Shown in pieces: positions 54,594 through 62,766 of a DNA stretch of 64,000 nucleotides. The position numbers and the translations under genes were made by a program. A model generated the notes under the pieces. It was not told the DNA's origin. It searched no databases and worked only from the letters and a program-made list of their open reading frames with translations. This stretch comes from Colwellia chukchiensis (GTDB lineage Bacteria > Pseudomonadota > Gammaproteobacteria > Enterobacterales > Alteromonadaceae), in contig NZ_NBOC01000015.1 of NCBI RefSeq assembly GCF_002104455.1, positions 1 through 64,000 on the forward strand. Direction: 5' to 3'. How positions within the stretch are numbered: the first letter of the stretch is position 1; each line of letters begins with the position of its first letter.

Positions 54594-56012
54594 TTAATCT
54601 TCATCCAAAACATGCGGACCCGCGTAGTTGTCAAATCGCGAGTATTGACCTTGGAATGTCAAAGGCACTCGACCAATCGGCCCGTTACGTTGTTTCCCTA
54701 TAATAATTTCGGCCATGCCTTTATACTCTGAGTCGTCGTGATAGACCTCATCACGATAAATAAACATGATCAAATCAGCATCTTGCTCAATAGATCCTGA
54801 CTCACGCAAATCCGAGTTAACTGGCCGTTTATCGGCGCGTTGCTCCAAGCCACGGTTAAGCTGTGACAGCGCCACTACAGGCACTTCTAACTCTTTCGCT
54901 AAGGCTTTTAATGACCGCGAAATTTCAGCAATTTCTAAGGTTCTGTTATCGGCAAATTGTGGCGCTCGCATCAATTGTAGGTAATCGATCATGATCAAGC
55001 TGATACCGCCATGATCGCGTGCTATGCGTCGAGCACGCGAGCGTACGTCTGTGGGTGTAAGCCCTGCGGCATCGTCAATAAACATTTTTCCTTTTTCTAT
55101 CAACAACCCCATGGTGGATGATAAACGCGCCCAATCTTCATCTTCTAATTGGCCGGTACGGATTTTTGTTTGATCAATACGCCCCAGCGAGGCCAGCATC
55201 CGCATCATGATCTGTTCAGAGGGCATCTCTAAACTAAAGATTAATGCCGGTTTGTCTTCCGTCATGGCGGCATTTTCCGCCAAGTTCATGGCAAAGGTAG
55301 TTTTACCCATGGAAGGTCGCCCAGCCACTATGATTAAATCAGACTTTTGAAAACCTGCGGTCATTTTATCTAAATCAGCGAAGCCACTGGAAACGCCAGT
55401 AACACCATTGGTGGGTGAGGCGCATAGTTTTTCAATGCGATCAACAGTCTTTTCCAATACCGAGCTGATATTCTCAGGTCCTTCTGATTTATTGGCACGT
55501 TGTTCAGCAATAGCAAACACTTTGGTTTCGGCAAAGTCGAGTAAATCAACACTGGTGCGCCCTTGGGGATCATAACCGGCTTCGGCAATTTCATTGGCAA
55601 CACTGATCATTTCACGCGTTACCGCCCGCTCACGCACAATATCGGCATAGGCACTAATATTGGCGGCGCTGGGTGTGTTTTTCATCATTTCAGCTAGATA
55701 AACAAAGCCACCAGCATCATCAAGCTTTTGATCGTTTTCAAGCGCTTCTGATAACGTGATCAAATCAACCGGCTCACCCAATTCGATTAATGCGCCTATG
55801 GTTTCAAAGGTAATACGATGTGAGCGACTATAAAAGTCTTGGGCAACAACGCGTTCGCCAACGCGATCCCAAGCTTCATTATCTAGCAATAAGCCACCAA
55901 GCACGGATTGTTCCGCTTCTAGCGAATGTGGCGGCACTTTTAATTCATCGATTTTTTTATCTTTAGAAAATGACTTATTGTTACTAAACTTGGCAGGCTT
56001 ACGATCGGCCAT
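54594..56012 (-). CDS. dnaB: Replicative DNA helicase DnaB
   Basis: The 472-residue hexameric helicase (E. coli 471). The N-terminal collar domain (about 20-125) starts with VPPHSLEAEQSVLGGLLLDN; the RecA-like domain has Walker A GRPSMGKTTFAMN, Walker B LIMIDYLQLMR, and the arginine-finger region SLKALAKELEVPVVALSQLNR. No intein. It probably forms an operon with alr. Confidence 0.96.
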   Translation of the reverse strand: MADRKPAKFSNNKSFSKDKKIDELKVPPHSLEAEQSVLGGLLLDNEAWDRVGERVVAQDFYSRSHRITFETIGALIELGEPVDLITLSEALENDQKLDDAGGFVYLAEMMKNTPSAANISAYADIVRERAVTREMISVANEIAEAGYDPQGRTSVDLLDFAETKVFAIAEQRANKSEGPENISSVLEKTVDRIEKLCASPTNGVTGVSSGFADLDKMTAGFQKSDLIIVAGRPSMGKTTFAMNLAENAAMTEDKPALIFSLEMPSEQIMMRMLASLGRIDQTKIRTGQLEDEDWARLSSTMGLLIEKGKMFIDDAAGLTPTDVRSRARRIARDHGGISLIMIDYLQLMRAPQFADNRTLEIAEISRSLKALAKELEVPVVALSQLNRGLEQRADKRPVNSDLRESGSIEQDADLIMFIYRDEVYHDDSEYKGMAEIIIGKQRNGPIGRVPLTFQGQYSRFDNYAGPHVLDED

Positions 56013-56303
56013 ATCACACCTTAAATGCTTGGCGATAATCTCTACTTAACGATAGCTAACGGGTAGCGTCAAGTGATATAAATTATTCGAAAATAAAGAG
56101 CGTTAATGTAGCAGAATTTGCGGTTAAGCAAAATGCTCAAGTGAAAAGAAATCGCGATTTATTAACTTCACTGACACTTGATTAAAACAAGTTACTTTTA
56201 GTGGCGACAAAACACACCTTTCACAAGTAGCATAGCTTTGATGTCTGCAAGGTACTCGATAACATCGACAGACATCAAACCTAGTGCGAACGCTTAAGCG
56301 GTT
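56013..56303. other. Intergenic region between dnaB and the DUF4097 gene with a large hairpin
   Basis: TTTGATGTCTG (56237-56247) pairs with CAGACATCAAA (56269-56279), and an inner stem TCGAT/ATCGA (56256-56268) can form as well. On the minus strand it follows the DUF4097 stop by 25 bp, so it may act as that operon's terminator, although a T-run is missing. No other structure is clear. Confidence 0.5.
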
Positions 56304-57245
56304 TTATTTTATTTTTATACGTCCACTGACCGTACTTGCCTGCACCGCAGCGCTGGCGTTGCCAGTGTCAAACGATAATTTTGAGCTAGGACCGTATTTC
56401 GCGCGCGTTGCTTTTGCTGATGTCAATTGATTAATGATATTACCGCCCGCATTGGCTTTTAATTGAAAACTCGCTTGCACGGCATTATTAAATGTTAACG
56501 CTAAATCACCACTAACACTGGACATCTTTATTAAGCCATGCTCGTTTAGCGATAACTCACCCTCAAACTCACCGCTGACCGTTGAGGCTATAAGCTCATC
56601 TACCGCTGCTAAGGCTAGCTCAATATCGCCAGACACTGAGTGCGCTGACACTTCTTGTGCGCTGGAGTCGGCATTAATACTGCCGCTAACGGTTTTCAAG
56701 TGTAAACGACCACTGGAGTTTTTATCATCGATATCACCACTTACCGAAGAAATACGTACTTTACCCGCTAGGTTTTTACTGACAACATTGCCACTGACGG
56801 TCACTAATTCGCTATGTAACGTCAGATCGCTCGCCTCAATATCACCACTGACAGTTTGTACTTCACTGCCTTGGGTAAAGTTGCTAATTTTTACGTCAGA
56901 AGAGACGCCCTTAAAGCGAACTTTTACATGCTTAGGGATAGTTACGGTCAAGTCAGAGCCGGAATCGCCCCAATCATTATGACTACCGCGCGGTAACTCA
57001 ACCTTAATCATGATCCGCGAGCCAACTTTTTCAAAGGTTAACCCCTCGGCTTTATCATCGAGCTCCCCGGTAACTATTACTTCATCAGCGTTGTTGCCAA
57101 TAAGCGTTACTTCACCGCGCAAGTTTTCTATGCTGACAATATTTGCACCTGTCAATGGCAACGTTTGATTAACCTGCTCGCCCGCGATACTTGGCGTAGC
57201 TACACTCAACAATATTATGGGTAATAATTTACTTAAATTTGCCAT
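56304..57245 (-). CDS. DUF4097 family periplasmic beta-repeat protein
   Basis: The start is placed at 57245, after GAGG; the frame extends to 57275 without a site. The product (about 313 residues) has a signal peptide (about 1-21) and eight or so repeats of the pattern T/S-VSG-D/E/N/S, such as TVSGDIEASDL, SVSGDIDDKN, TVSGSINAD and TVSGRIKIK. These build a right-handed beta-solenoid of the DUF4097 type. It lies directly after an anti-sigma-like gene and is the likely effector or adhesin of that operon. Confidence 0.85.
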   Translation of the reverse strand: MANLSKLLPIILLSVATPSIAGEQVNQTLPLTGANIVSIENLRGEVTLIGNNADEVIVTGELDDKAEGLTFEKVGSRIMIKVELPRGSHNDWGDSGSDLTVTIPKHVKVRFKGVSSDVKISNFTQGSEVQTVSGDIEASDLTLHSELVTVSGNVVSKNLAGKVRISSVSGDIDDKNSSGRLHLKTVSGSINADSSAQEVSAHSVSGDIELALAAVDELIASTVSGEFEGELSLNEHGLIKMSSVSGDLALTFNNAVQASFQLKANAGGNIINQLTSAKATRAKYGPSSKLSFDTGNASAAVQASTVSGRIKIK

Positions 57246-57275
57246 TTTAACCTCGACTCTTTTACCTACTAACAT

Positions 57276-57797
57276 TTAAATACTCTGCCACTGCGGGCTA
57301 TATAGCTGCGTTAATAATTCTAGCTCTTGCTGCTGTGTCCAACGTAATAAGTTTAATAAATCGCTATTGTTGGGGTCTTCAACCAAGGCCTGACTTATGG
57401 TTTTTTGTGCAGAATTGAGCTTGATCAACTCGGTTTGCATCGCCACAGGTAGCTGCTTAATATCCGGCATGCCAAAACTGACCAACATGCGGTGTTTTTG
57501 TTGCTGAAAGTCTTGTTGCATAACTGTTGCTATATTATCTGCGCTATTTAACTGGGCAGAGTTTGGGCTGATTGCAAGCCAAGTAAGCAACACAGCTGCG
57601 ACTATCGACGCCGCCCAGGCAGTGGGCATAAAAACGCGACCTGTGTTTTGTGTTTTTGCTTCCGGCACTTGTTCATTGATGGCTTTCTCAATACCCGGCC
57701 ATAAGTCGCGCGCTGGTAATATTTCTTTGGCTAGTTGCGCAATTTCATCTTCTAGCATTACTGCGGGTTGTTTAGGTATTCTTGTTTCTTTACTCAT
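57276..57797 (-). CDS. Probable membrane-bound anti-sigma factor
   Basis: A 173-residue protein with a short cytoplasmic N-terminus (about 1-56, with LPARDLWPGIEKAI), one membrane span (about 58-77) and a periplasmic helical part. It contains no cysteine, so it lacks the zinc motif of classical ZAS anti-sigmas. Its place right after an ECF sigma gene (three bases between) makes it the likely partner. Assignment is by context. Confidence 0.7.
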   Translation of the reverse strand: MSKETRIPKQPAVMLEDEIAQLAKEILPARDLWPGIEKAINEQVPEAKTQNTGRVFMPTAWAASIVAAVLLTWLAISPNSAQLNSADNIATVMQQDFQQQKHRMLVSFGMPDIKQLPVAMQTELIKLNSAQKTISQALVEDPNNSDLLNLLRWTQQQELELLTQLYSPQWQSI

Positions 57798-57800
57798 GGT

Positions 57801-58376
57801 CTACTCACTTAGCGACGCTTGTAACAAATTTCTAGCTCTGTGATATTGGGCTTTACTGGTGCCAACTGCCATATCTAACATGTTGGCAATCTCTTCATGG
57901 CGATAACCCTCAATAGCAAACAGTACAAACACTAACCTAGCTCGTTCTGGTAGCTGTTGAATTTTACTGTCTAGATAATGCCCTGTATCTGGCATCTCAA
58001 CCAAGGTATCTTCAAGCACTTGTTCCTCAATACTAAATATACGTTGTAGCCAGCTTTTGTTCTTTCGAATATGATTTAATACAATATGAGTCGCGACACT
58101 ATGTAACCAAGTGGAAAATTTACTTTCGCCAGCAAAGTTACTAATTTTTTGCCATAACTGCACAAACACTTCCTGGCAGGCATCTTCAGCACTGTCTTTG
58201 TCTGCCATCATTCGCCAACACAACGCATAAATACGTCGATAATATTTTTCATAAAGTGCATAAAACGCCTTTTGATCGCCTTGCTGCGCTTGCGCTATCC
58301 ATTGCGACTCTAGATCTAAGCTCGCTGGCTCAACTTCTTCAATAATTTTTAACTTATCCAAAAAGTAAACTCTCAT
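57801..58376 (-). CDS. ECF-family RNA polymerase sigma factor
   Basis: A 191-residue ECF sigma with region 2 (about 40-105: FYALYEKYYRRIYALCWRMM, DAEDACQEVFVQLWQKI) and region 4 (about 135-190: LPERARLVFVLFAIEGYRHEEIANML, VGTSKAQYHRARNLL). The start has no good ribosome site. A 9-bp inverted repeat GAGCAAAAG/CTTTTGCTC (58410-58418 and 58446-58454) lies just upstream and could be part of its own control. Confidence 0.9.
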   Translation of the reverse strand: MRVYFLDKLKIIEEVEPASLDLESQWIAQAQQGDQKAFYALYEKYYRRIYALCWRMMADKDSAEDACQEVFVQLWQKISNFAGESKFSTWLHSVATHIVLNHIRKNKSWLQRIFSIEEQVLEDTLVEMPDTGHYLDSKIQQLPERARLVFVLFAIEGYRHEEIANMLDMAVGTSKAQYHRARNLLQASLSE

Positions 58377-58409
58377 TGTTTACGTCATTATTAGGTTAGT
58401 CGCAGTATG

Positions 58410-58454
58410 GAGCAAAAGGGTTTAAAGCGCAGGAAAAATATTTAACTTTTGCTC
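58410..58454. promoter_or_regulatory. 9-bp inverted repeat upstream of the ECF sigma gene
   Basis: GAGCAAAAG (58410-58418) and CTTTTGCTC (58446-58454) are perfect inverted copies 27 bp apart. The minus-strand AAACC and GACTAA, 17 bp apart (about 58396-58423), could be an ECF-type -35/-10 overlapping the left copy, but this is speculative. Confidence 0.35.
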
Positions 58455-58573
58455 TCAGCGCTGCTACTGAACTTTCAATTTATGGCGCTGCTGAAATGTC
58501 GCATCAACAAGTGTTTGTGATGGGCAACGTAATGCTTATAAGCGAGGGTTGGTCATAATGAGGGCAAAAAAAA

Positions 58574-58592
58574 ACGCCCAAGGGCGTTTTTT
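58574..58592 (-). terminator. Bidirectional terminator after rpmE
   Basis: ACGCCC (58574-58579) with GGGCGT (58582-58587) and A/T runs on both sides. On the minus strand nine T residues follow. It lies 21 bp after the rpmE stop. Confidence 0.9.
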
Positions 58593-58612
58593 CTTCTGGT
58601 TTAATAGCAGAA

Positions 58613-58825
58613 TTACTTCTTGCTAAGAGCGCCAAAACGCTTGTTGAATTTATCAACACGACCACCAGTCTCAGCAGCTTTTTGCTTACCAGTGTAGAAT
58701 GGGTGACATTCTGAACATACGTCTAAGTGTAAGTCTTTACCTACAGTTGAACGTGTTGTAATAACGTTACCACAAGAACAAGTTGCCTTGAACTCTACAT
58801 AATTTGGATGAATACCGTCTTTCAT
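58613..58825 (-). CDS. rpmE: 50S ribosomal protein L31 (zinc-binding form)
   Basis: A 70-residue protein with the four cysteines of the zinc form: CSCG (about 16-18) and CSEC (about 37-40). [12 protein letters not shown] and the [25 protein letters not shown] tail are diagnostic. Start follows AGAGG. A paralogous zinc-free L31 may exist elsewhere, as is common. Confidence 0.97.
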   Translation of the reverse strand: MKDGIHPNYVEFKATCSCGNVITTRSTVGKDLHLDVCSECHPFYTGKQKAAETGGRVDKFNKRFGALSKK

Positions 58826-59060
58826 GGGAAACCTCTGTTAAGGCCGCATCGCCACTTGATCAGTCATTATTACCGTCAAGCACCATACGAGTTAAAAATA
58901 ATGGAGGCGAATATTAAAGCATAGCGCGCACCATAGCAATAAAAAATGCTAAAAAGTAAGCAATAAGGCTAAAAATACCAGCGCGGCGATTTTCTCGCTT
59001 GGCATTACTAAAGTTCACAGTAAAATAGCATTAATATTGAATTTTAAATGACGGTTCTTT

Positions 59061-61277
59061 TTGGCAGATTTAGCAAACAACACCTATGTACAAGTGGCGA
59101 TTCCTGTTCCTATGCGTCAGTTGTTTACCTATCGGGTGCCAACAGAATTAACCACCCCTGCGCTACGCTTAGGTGAACGTGTGATTGTCCCGTTTGGCGC
59201 TCGCCATGTCGTCGCCATCGTGTTATCAATCGATAGCCACAGTGAGTACGCAGCTGAAAAACTCAAATCAATCTTAAGTCGAGTCAACGACAACTTTCAC
59301 TTTTCTCCCGAGCTCATCGACTTTATTCGCCGCTGTAGCGAGTATTATCACCACCCTATTGGTGATGTTTTTCAACAAGCGTTGCCAGTCTTGTTGCGAC
59401 AAATAAAGCAACCAAGCATTGACCTGCCACCCGTTTGGAAAGCCTCAGACAATATCACTACTGCAGAGCAAGCCGCGAGCGCCAAACGCTCGCCAAAACA
59501 GGCTGAGCTACTGGCGATTATTCAACAGCGCGATGGAATTACTTGGTCTGAGTTATTAACTCTTGGCTTTAATAAGAGCCAACTTAAGGCCTTGGAAAAA
59601 AAAGCGTTTATTTACAGTCAAGCCAGCGAGGTTAGCCGTTTTAGTTGGCAAAATCACTACTTACAACACAGCAATCGCTTGTCATTATCACCTGAGCAAG
59701 CGCTTATTGTGGCAACCGTGAAAGAATTAGCTAACCAGTTTGCATGCCATTTAATTGATGGCGTTACCGGTAGCGGTAAAACCGAAGTTTACTTACAAGC
59801 TATGGAACAGGCCTTAGCACAAGATCAGCAAGTTTTGGTGTTAGTTCCTGAAATTGGCTTAACGCCGCAAACGTTAAGCCGCTTTGAACAGCGTTTTCAT
59901 GTGCCAATTAGCTTGCATCATTCTGGCCTTAACGATAAAGAACGCTTACAAACTTGGTTGGCGGCACAACGAGGTAGCGCCGCCATTATCATTGGCACAC
60001 GCTCAGCAGTTTTTTCACCACTGACTAATTTAGGGTTGATCATTGTTGATGAAGAGCATGACGCTTCATTTAAGCAACAAGACAGTTTTCGCTACCATGC
60101 CCGTGATATGGCTATTCTTCGGGCCAGACAATTGAATATCCCTATCCTTCTTGGCAGCGCCACTCCAAGCTTTGAGTCACTGCACAATGGCCGTGTCGGC
60201 AAATACCATTACCACCAATTACGCAAACGCGCCGGCAATGCCACTATGGCAAAAATCAGTGTCATCGATATCGCCCAACAACAGATGCAATACGGTTTGT
60301 CGGGCACGTTAAAGCACGCCATTGTCAGCACTTTAGCGCGTGGTGAACAAGCACTTATTTTTCTTAATCGTCGTGGCTATGCGCCCGCGATCAATTGCCA
60401 GGAATGTCATTGGCTTGCAGACTGTCAGCGTTGCAATAAACCGTATACCTTACATCAAAGTCAGGGCTTACTGATCTGTCATCATTGTGCAAGTCAAAAG
60501 CGCATTCCTGCGCAGTGTCCAAGTTGCGGTAGCGTTCGGATCAAACCGTTAGGACAGGGTACCGAGCAACTAGAAGAAAAAATTTCCGAGCTTTTTCCCG
60601 ACTATTCCACCGTGCGTATCGACCGCGATAGCACGCGTAAGAAAGGCGCATTAGCAAAACTATTAACCCAGATTAATAACAAAGAACACCAACTTCTGAT
60701 CGGCACGCAAATGCTCGCCAAAGGTCATCATTTTCCAAATGTGACGCTGGTGGCAATACTCGATGTTGATGGCGCTTTATTTAGTTATGACTTTCGTGCC
60801 GCCGAGCATATGGCACAGCTGTTAGTGCAAGTGTCAGGGCGCGCAGGCCGAGCCAGTAAACCGGGCAAAGTCTTAGTGCAAACCCGCTTTCCAGAACATC
60901 CATTATTACAAGATCTAGTCAATAATGGTTATCAACACTTTGCCACACAAGCTTTAAATGAACGACAACAAGCCTTGTTGCCACCGTTTAGTTTTCAAGC
61001 CCTGTTTCGCGCCGAAGCAAACTACCCCTCCTATCCCGAAAAGTTTTTGCGCTCACTAGCAGAAACACAATGTCTGGGGTGTCAATTCGCAGGCCCCGTG
61101 CCCGCAGCAATGGAAAAAAAGGCAGGTAAATACCGTTTTCACCTGATTTTACAAGCAAAGTCGCGTAAACAATTACACCAAGCGGTTTTTCAGCTTATAC
61201 ACACCAGTACCAACAATGAGTGGCAGTCGAAAGTAAGATGGTCAGTTGATATTGATCCCATTGATCTGACTTGGTAG
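59061..61277 (+). CDS. priA: Primosomal protein N' (replication restart helicase PriA)
   Basis: A 738-residue superfamily-2 helicase (E. coli 732). Walker A is DGVTGSGKTEVYLQ, the DEEH box is VDEEHDASFKQQ, and the zinc-binding region has eight cysteines (CQECHWLADCQRC and CHHC...CPSC, about 445-495), followed by GTEQLEEKISELFP and the VSGRAGRA motif. PriA reloads DnaB at stalled forks. The start is TTG with a weak ribosome site; no in-frame ATG fits the family N-terminus. It begins the priA-ftsN-hslVU row seen in E. coli. Confidence 0.95.
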   Translation: MADLANNTYVQVAIPVPMRQLFTYRVPTELTTPALRLGERVIVPFGARHVVAIVLSIDSHSEYAAEKLKSILSRVNDNFHFSPELIDFIRRCSEYYHHPIGDVFQQALPVLLRQIKQPSIDLPPVWKASDNITTAEQAASAKRSPKQAELLAIIQQRDGITWSELLTLGFNKSQLKALEKKAFIYSQASEVSRFSWQNHYLQHSNRLSLSPEQALIVATVKELANQFACHLIDGVTGSGKTEVYLQAMEQALAQDQQVLVLVPEIGLTPQTLSRFEQRFHVPISLHHSGLNDKERLQTWLAAQRGSAAIIIGTRSAVFSPLTNLGLIIVDEEHDASFKQQDSFRYHARDMAILRARQLNIPILLGSATPSFESLHNGRVGKYHYHQLRKRAGNATMAKISVIDIAQQQMQYGLSGTLKHAIVSTLARGEQALIFLNRRGYAPAINCQECHWLADCQRCNKPYTLHQSQGLLICHHCASQKRIPAQCPSCGSVRIKPLGQGTEQLEEKISELFPDYSTVRIDRDSTRKKGALAKLLTQINNKEHQLLIGTQMLAKGHHFPNVTLVAILDVDGALFSYDFRAAEHMAQLLVQVSGRAGRASKPGKVLVQTRFPEHPLLQDLVNNGYQHFATQALNERQQALLPPFSFQALFRAEANYPSYPEKFLRSLAETQCLGCQFAGPVPAAMEKKAGKYRFHLILQAKSRKQLHQAVFQLIHTSTNNEWQSKVRWSVDIDPIDLTW

Positions 61278-61418
61278 TCCTGATCGCAGCTAATGTCAAA
61301 ATGACATTGACTGCCTCTTAAGCACCTAACTAAGCTGTAAAAATAAAGTACTTTCAGTTGATGCTATTTTTTTACCAGTTGGTTAGAATTGGCGAAAGTC
61401 TTCTAGTTTAAGTTTTCC

Positions 61419-61973
61419 ATGGCACATCAAGATTACGTTTCCCGTTCACGCGCAAAAAACAACAAAAAAAGTCCGTATAAAAAAACACCTGAGCCCGCCC
61501 CTAGTAGCTCTTTAAAAGTAAAATTAATCAGCGCTTTTTTAGTGCTCGCGATTCCAAGCTTTGCTTATCTTTTGTGGAGTATCAAAGATCAAGAGCCTGC
61601 GGCAATTACCACACCACAGCAAAGCCCAAAACCGCAAAAAACCCAAGAATTGCCCAAGCCTCCTGAAGAAAAGTGGCGCTATGTTGATGATCTAAAAAGT
61701 AAACAAGTAGAAGTTGGAGAGTATGAGGTAGTGCAAAAAGGCCCTTATCGCATGCAATGCGGCTCATTTAGAACCCGAAAGCAAGCGGAGTCATTAAAAG
61801 CAAAAATTGCCTTTACTGGCCTAGTGGCACAAATTGATAGCGCCAAAGGCACAAGCTCTACTTGGTATAAAGTGTACCTTGGCCCGTATGATAAAAAGCG
61901 CAGTGCGGAAAAAGATCGCCACAAATTAAAAAATAACGCCATACACGGCTGCAAAATTTGGGGTTGGAATTAA
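61419..61973 (+). CDS. ftsN: Cell division protein FtsN
   Basis: A 184-residue bitopic protein: basic cytoplasmic tail (about 1-33), one membrane span (about 34-52), a short Pro/Gln-rich linker and a C-terminal SPOR domain (about 105-182: YRMQCGSFRTRKQAESLKAKIA, WYKVYLGPYDKKRSAEKDRHKL). FtsN triggers septal peptidoglycan synthesis. The linker is much shorter than in E. coli (319 residues). Placement between priA and hslV supports the name. Confidence 0.88.
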   Translation: MAHQDYVSRSRAKNNKKSPYKKTPEPAPSSSLKVKLISAFLVLAIPSFAYLLWSIKDQEPAAITTPQQSPKPQKTQELPKPPEEKWRYVDDLKSKQVEVGEYEVVQKGPYRMQCGSFRTRKQAESLKAKIAFTGLVAQIDSAKGTSSTWYKVYLGPYDKKRSAEKDRHKLKNNAIHGCKIWGWN

Positions 61974-61994
61974 TAACCGCGTAAAAATCTTGAC

Positions 61995-62038
61995 GTCACT
62001 TATGCGAGCTAATTTTGTTTAGCTATTTCATAAGTGAC
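61995..62038 (+). other. Long hairpin between ftsN and hslV
   Basis: GTCACTTATG (61995-62004) pairs with CATAAGTGAC (62029-62038), and an inner AGCTA/TAGCT stem (62008-62024) extends it. No T-run follows, so it may stabilise or process the ftsN message rather than terminate it. Confidence 0.5.
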
Positions 62039-62141
62039 TGTAACAAAAGTTAAAACCTGCGACGGTTTAGCAAAAATAACGCCAGCAAGCGATTGTGTCT
62101 CAGTTCGTAAACCCTGTTCTGGTGATAATTCTCTTAACTCC

Positions 62142-62170
62142 CTTGAAAAAGCCGCAGTCACACCTTATCT
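62142..62170 (+). promoter_or_regulatory. Sigma-32-type heat-shock promoter of hslVU
   Basis: CTTGAAA (62142-62148), 14-bp spacer, CCTTATCT (62163-62170), close to the sigma-32 consensus CTTGAAA-N13/14-CCCCATNT. It lies 55 bp before the hslV start. hslVU is heat-shock induced in E. coli, which supports the assignment. Confidence 0.65.
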
Positions 62171-62224
62171 AAACTACATAAAACAAGCCAACTATCTCGG
62201 TCGGCAAGATGTAAGAGGTTAATT

Positions 62225-62743
62225 GTGACTACGATTGTTTCAGTCAGACGCGATGGCAAAGTTGCCATCGGTGGTGATGGTCAAGTATCGCTTGGCAATA
62301 CAGTAATGAAAGGTAACGCGCGTAAAGTGCGTCGTTTATACAATGACAAGGTACTGGCCGGTTTTGCCGGTGGTACGGCAGATGCCTTTACCTTATTTGA
62401 GCGTTTTGAAAGCAAGCTTGAAATTCATCAAGGCCATTTAACAAAAGCCGCGGTTGAACTTGCCAAAGACTGGCGTAGCGACCGGGCCTTGCGAAAGTTA
62501 GAAGCGCTACTCGCGGTAGCCGATGAAAGCGCGTCTTTGATCATTACCGGTAATGGTGATGTTATTCAGCCAGAGCATGACTTAATTGCCATCGGCAGTG
62601 GTGGTAACTTTGCCCAATCTGCCGCCACCGCCCTGTTAGAGAACACAGAGCTTTCTGCAAAAGAAATTGTTGAAAAATCATTAAAAATTGCTGGCGATAT
62701 TTGTGTATTTACCAACCAGCACCATGTCATTGATGAGCTATAA
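62225..62743 (+). CDS. hslV: ATP-dependent protease subunit HslV (ClpQ)
   Basis: A 172-residue threonine protease subunit. After removal of Met the catalytic Thr ([25 protein letters not shown]) is exposed; the rest matches HslV along its length (E. coli 176). Twelve subunits form the proteolytic core that works with HslU. The GTG start follows AGAGG. A sigma-32-like promoter lies upstream. Confidence 0.96.
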   Translation: MTTIVSVRRDGKVAIGGDGQVSLGNTVMKGNARKVRRLYNDKVLAGFAGGTADAFTLFERFESKLEIHQGHLTKAAVELAKDWRSDRALRKLEALLAVADESASLIITGNGDVIQPEHDLIAIGSGGNFAQSAATALLENTELSAKEIVEKSLKIAGDICVFTNQHHVIDEL

Positions 62744-62766
62744 GCGCCAATTTGTAAGGAATTAAT

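Noticed and set aside
62034-62222. 62-codon open frame between ftsN and hslV
   Set aside because: GTG start inside a hairpin, no ribosome site, and it overlaps the sigma-32-like promoter; more likely non-coding.
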